Shown in pieces: positions 20,912 through 22,066 of a stretch of 22,066 nt of DNA. The stretch spans positions 102,109,556 to 102,131,621 of the forward strand of contig CM044502.1 in the NCBI GenBank assembly GCA_024364805.1, in the 5' to 3' direction. A program made the position numbers and the translations under genes. This stretch comes from Euprymna scolopes (Eukaryota > Mollusca > Cephalopoda > Sepiida > Sepiolidae). Under the pieces are notes generated by a model. It ran no database searches. It saw nothing but the letters and a program-made list of their open reading frames with translations, and had not been told where the DNA came from. The number at the start of each line of letters is the position of its first letter. Position 1 is the first letter of the stretch.

Positions 20912-21836
20912 TATATTTGTGTATGTGTGCCTGTGTGCGTGTCTGTGTGTTTGTGTGCAAAGGTACATCAGCCCAGCATTTGAAAACGGCAACTAAACTA
21001 TGGTCACTAGAGATAAAGGACAAGATTTTTTTTTTCTAGAAAAAATTATGTCAATAACGGTATCTACTAAGATATATTTTTGTGTGTTCAAAAAAAAAAA
21101 AAAAGAACAAAGCGAAATACGTGTAAGGCGTAAATCTAGGCATATATGTTCTTGGCATCCTTTCTTACGTTTGAGATAAGCCAGCATCCAAAAAGAACTA
21201 AAAGAATTTTGTGTGTGATAGTTGAGCGCAAGGAATGAATATATGTATGCAGTCAAACTTAAAAAAAGGTAAAACCTAGCAAGTTATCAGGGTATAGAAG
21301 TTGCAGTAGTTAGGTTTGACAGGCAAGATGGATTTTGGGTTAGAGTCAGTGAACTACTACCGTAATCAGAAGATTAGTTTTTAACACATGGCTGACGAGT
21401 TCTGCTGGTCCACATTTTTGCCTATTGCTTTTCAATGTATGAAATAAAAACTCTAGAAATATAATTTTAAATAATTAAAAAAAAATGTTAATAGCACAAT
21501 GTTGTTCCTTCATTCGGATGAACTGTTTTATTCCAACTAGTCGGACCCATTATCATGACCGCGTATCAGAATCGAACACCTATCGATTCCAGACAGAACG
21601 CATACACAACGAAGACAATACGAGCTTCAATCCGTACCTTCATACTCAGGTGAGTGTCCTTTGCAGCTGCGAAATATAAACGGGTAAAAGATAATTGGGT
21701 CGAAAGGCGCACGAAAGCCAAACAGGTGCATTTATTCTTTCATAAGATTTTACGAGGTTTGAAAAAACAAAGGTATGTTTGGATGTGACGTTATTAATTA
21801 CTGTTTTCTCTTTATGGGATTTCCGTTATACGACAA
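20912..21836. other. Intergenic sequence, nothing recognised
   Basis: GT-rich just after the hairpin (20921-20960), with A runs near 21090-21105. The 64-codon frame at 21485-21679 is not recognised and no domain is visible. Confidence 0.45.
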
Positions 21837-21912
21837 CAAAGAAGAAGAAGAAGAAGAAGAAAAAGAAGAAAAAGAAGAAGAAGAAGAAGAAGAAGAACAA
21901 CAACAACAACAA
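21837..21912. repeat. (GAA)n(CAA)n trinucleotide microsatellite
   Basis: A GAA array with AAA interruptions (to about 21897) switches to CAA repeats. The E-rich, K-rich and L-rich frames across it on both strands are artefacts of the repeat. Confidence 0.95.
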
Positions 21913-22066
21913 GCTTCTTGGTTCGACCTTCACTCTCAGTCTGAAATGGAGCACATCCGTTGCGAAGGTCTCTGAGAAAATGGTTGAAGCATTCTAACGC
22001 TCCAGTAGATATCTCGCTACTAATGTAATTCTCTACCTGCATAAGAACCAAGTACGTCCTAGGATG
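21913..22066. other. Window end, not recognised
   Basis: On the minus strand this reads ALECFNHFLRDLRNGCAPFQ in one frame, which has protein-like composition, but I cannot assign it and it runs into the trinucleotide repeat. It could be an exon or element continuing beyond the window. Confidence 0.25.

Overview
This 22 kb window looks like a gene-free, repeat-dominated stretch of an animal genome. It is AT-rich and studded with long microsatellites: (TA)n, (CA/TG)n, (GA/CT)n, (TAA)n and (GAA)n. It carries Tc1/mariner-superfamily DNA transposons, LINE reverse-transcriptase fragments and a 5S rRNA-derived SINE-like unit. No complete host gene, conserved multi-exon pattern or tRNA could be supported. 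The mixture, and the style of the mariner transposase (the type often mis-annotated as 'SETMAR-like' in invertebrates), suggests a mollusc and plausibly a cephalopod. That is inference, not proof.

Layout. 1-2637: AT-rich sequence with a decayed 41-bp minisatellite. 2640-2834: a 195-bp MITE with 52-bp terminal inverted repeats flanked by TA. 2876-4270: (TA)n, (CA)n and (GA)n tracts. 4418-5712: mariner copy 1, minus strand. 5890-7490: a Tc3-like element with doubled terminal repeats and an internal hairpin scar. 7645-8824: large (TA)n arrays, between two of which lies a sequence that folds on paper as a complete type I hammerhead ribozyme (8552-8636). 10061-10551 and about 11330-11960: two LINE RT C-terminal fragments, minus strand, the second interrupted by a (CT)n array that appears to have grown from its own codons. 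12408-12654: a 5S rRNA-derived SINE-like unit, minus strand. 13190-13463: a tandem duplication that includes a GA microsatellite. 14562-14655: a short dispersed repeat. 14929-16223: mariner copy 2, minus strand. 18152-18843: an imperfect inverted repeat of about 690 bp whose right arm matches the repeat at 14.56 kb. 19290-19442: a probable third LINE C-terminal scrap. 20860-20911: a strong short hairpin. The end of the window holds a (GAA)n(CAA)n tract.

Nothing here forms an operon or pathway. The content is layers of mobile elements and simple repeats. The two mariner copies are both 1,295 bp, sit at unrelated TA sites and share two in-frame stop codons, so they probably descend from an already defective source moved in trans. 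The most interesting items are the hammerhead candidate, the large inverted repeat with its relative elsewhere in the window, and the 5S-derived unit. All coordinates, alignments and identities were made by eye.
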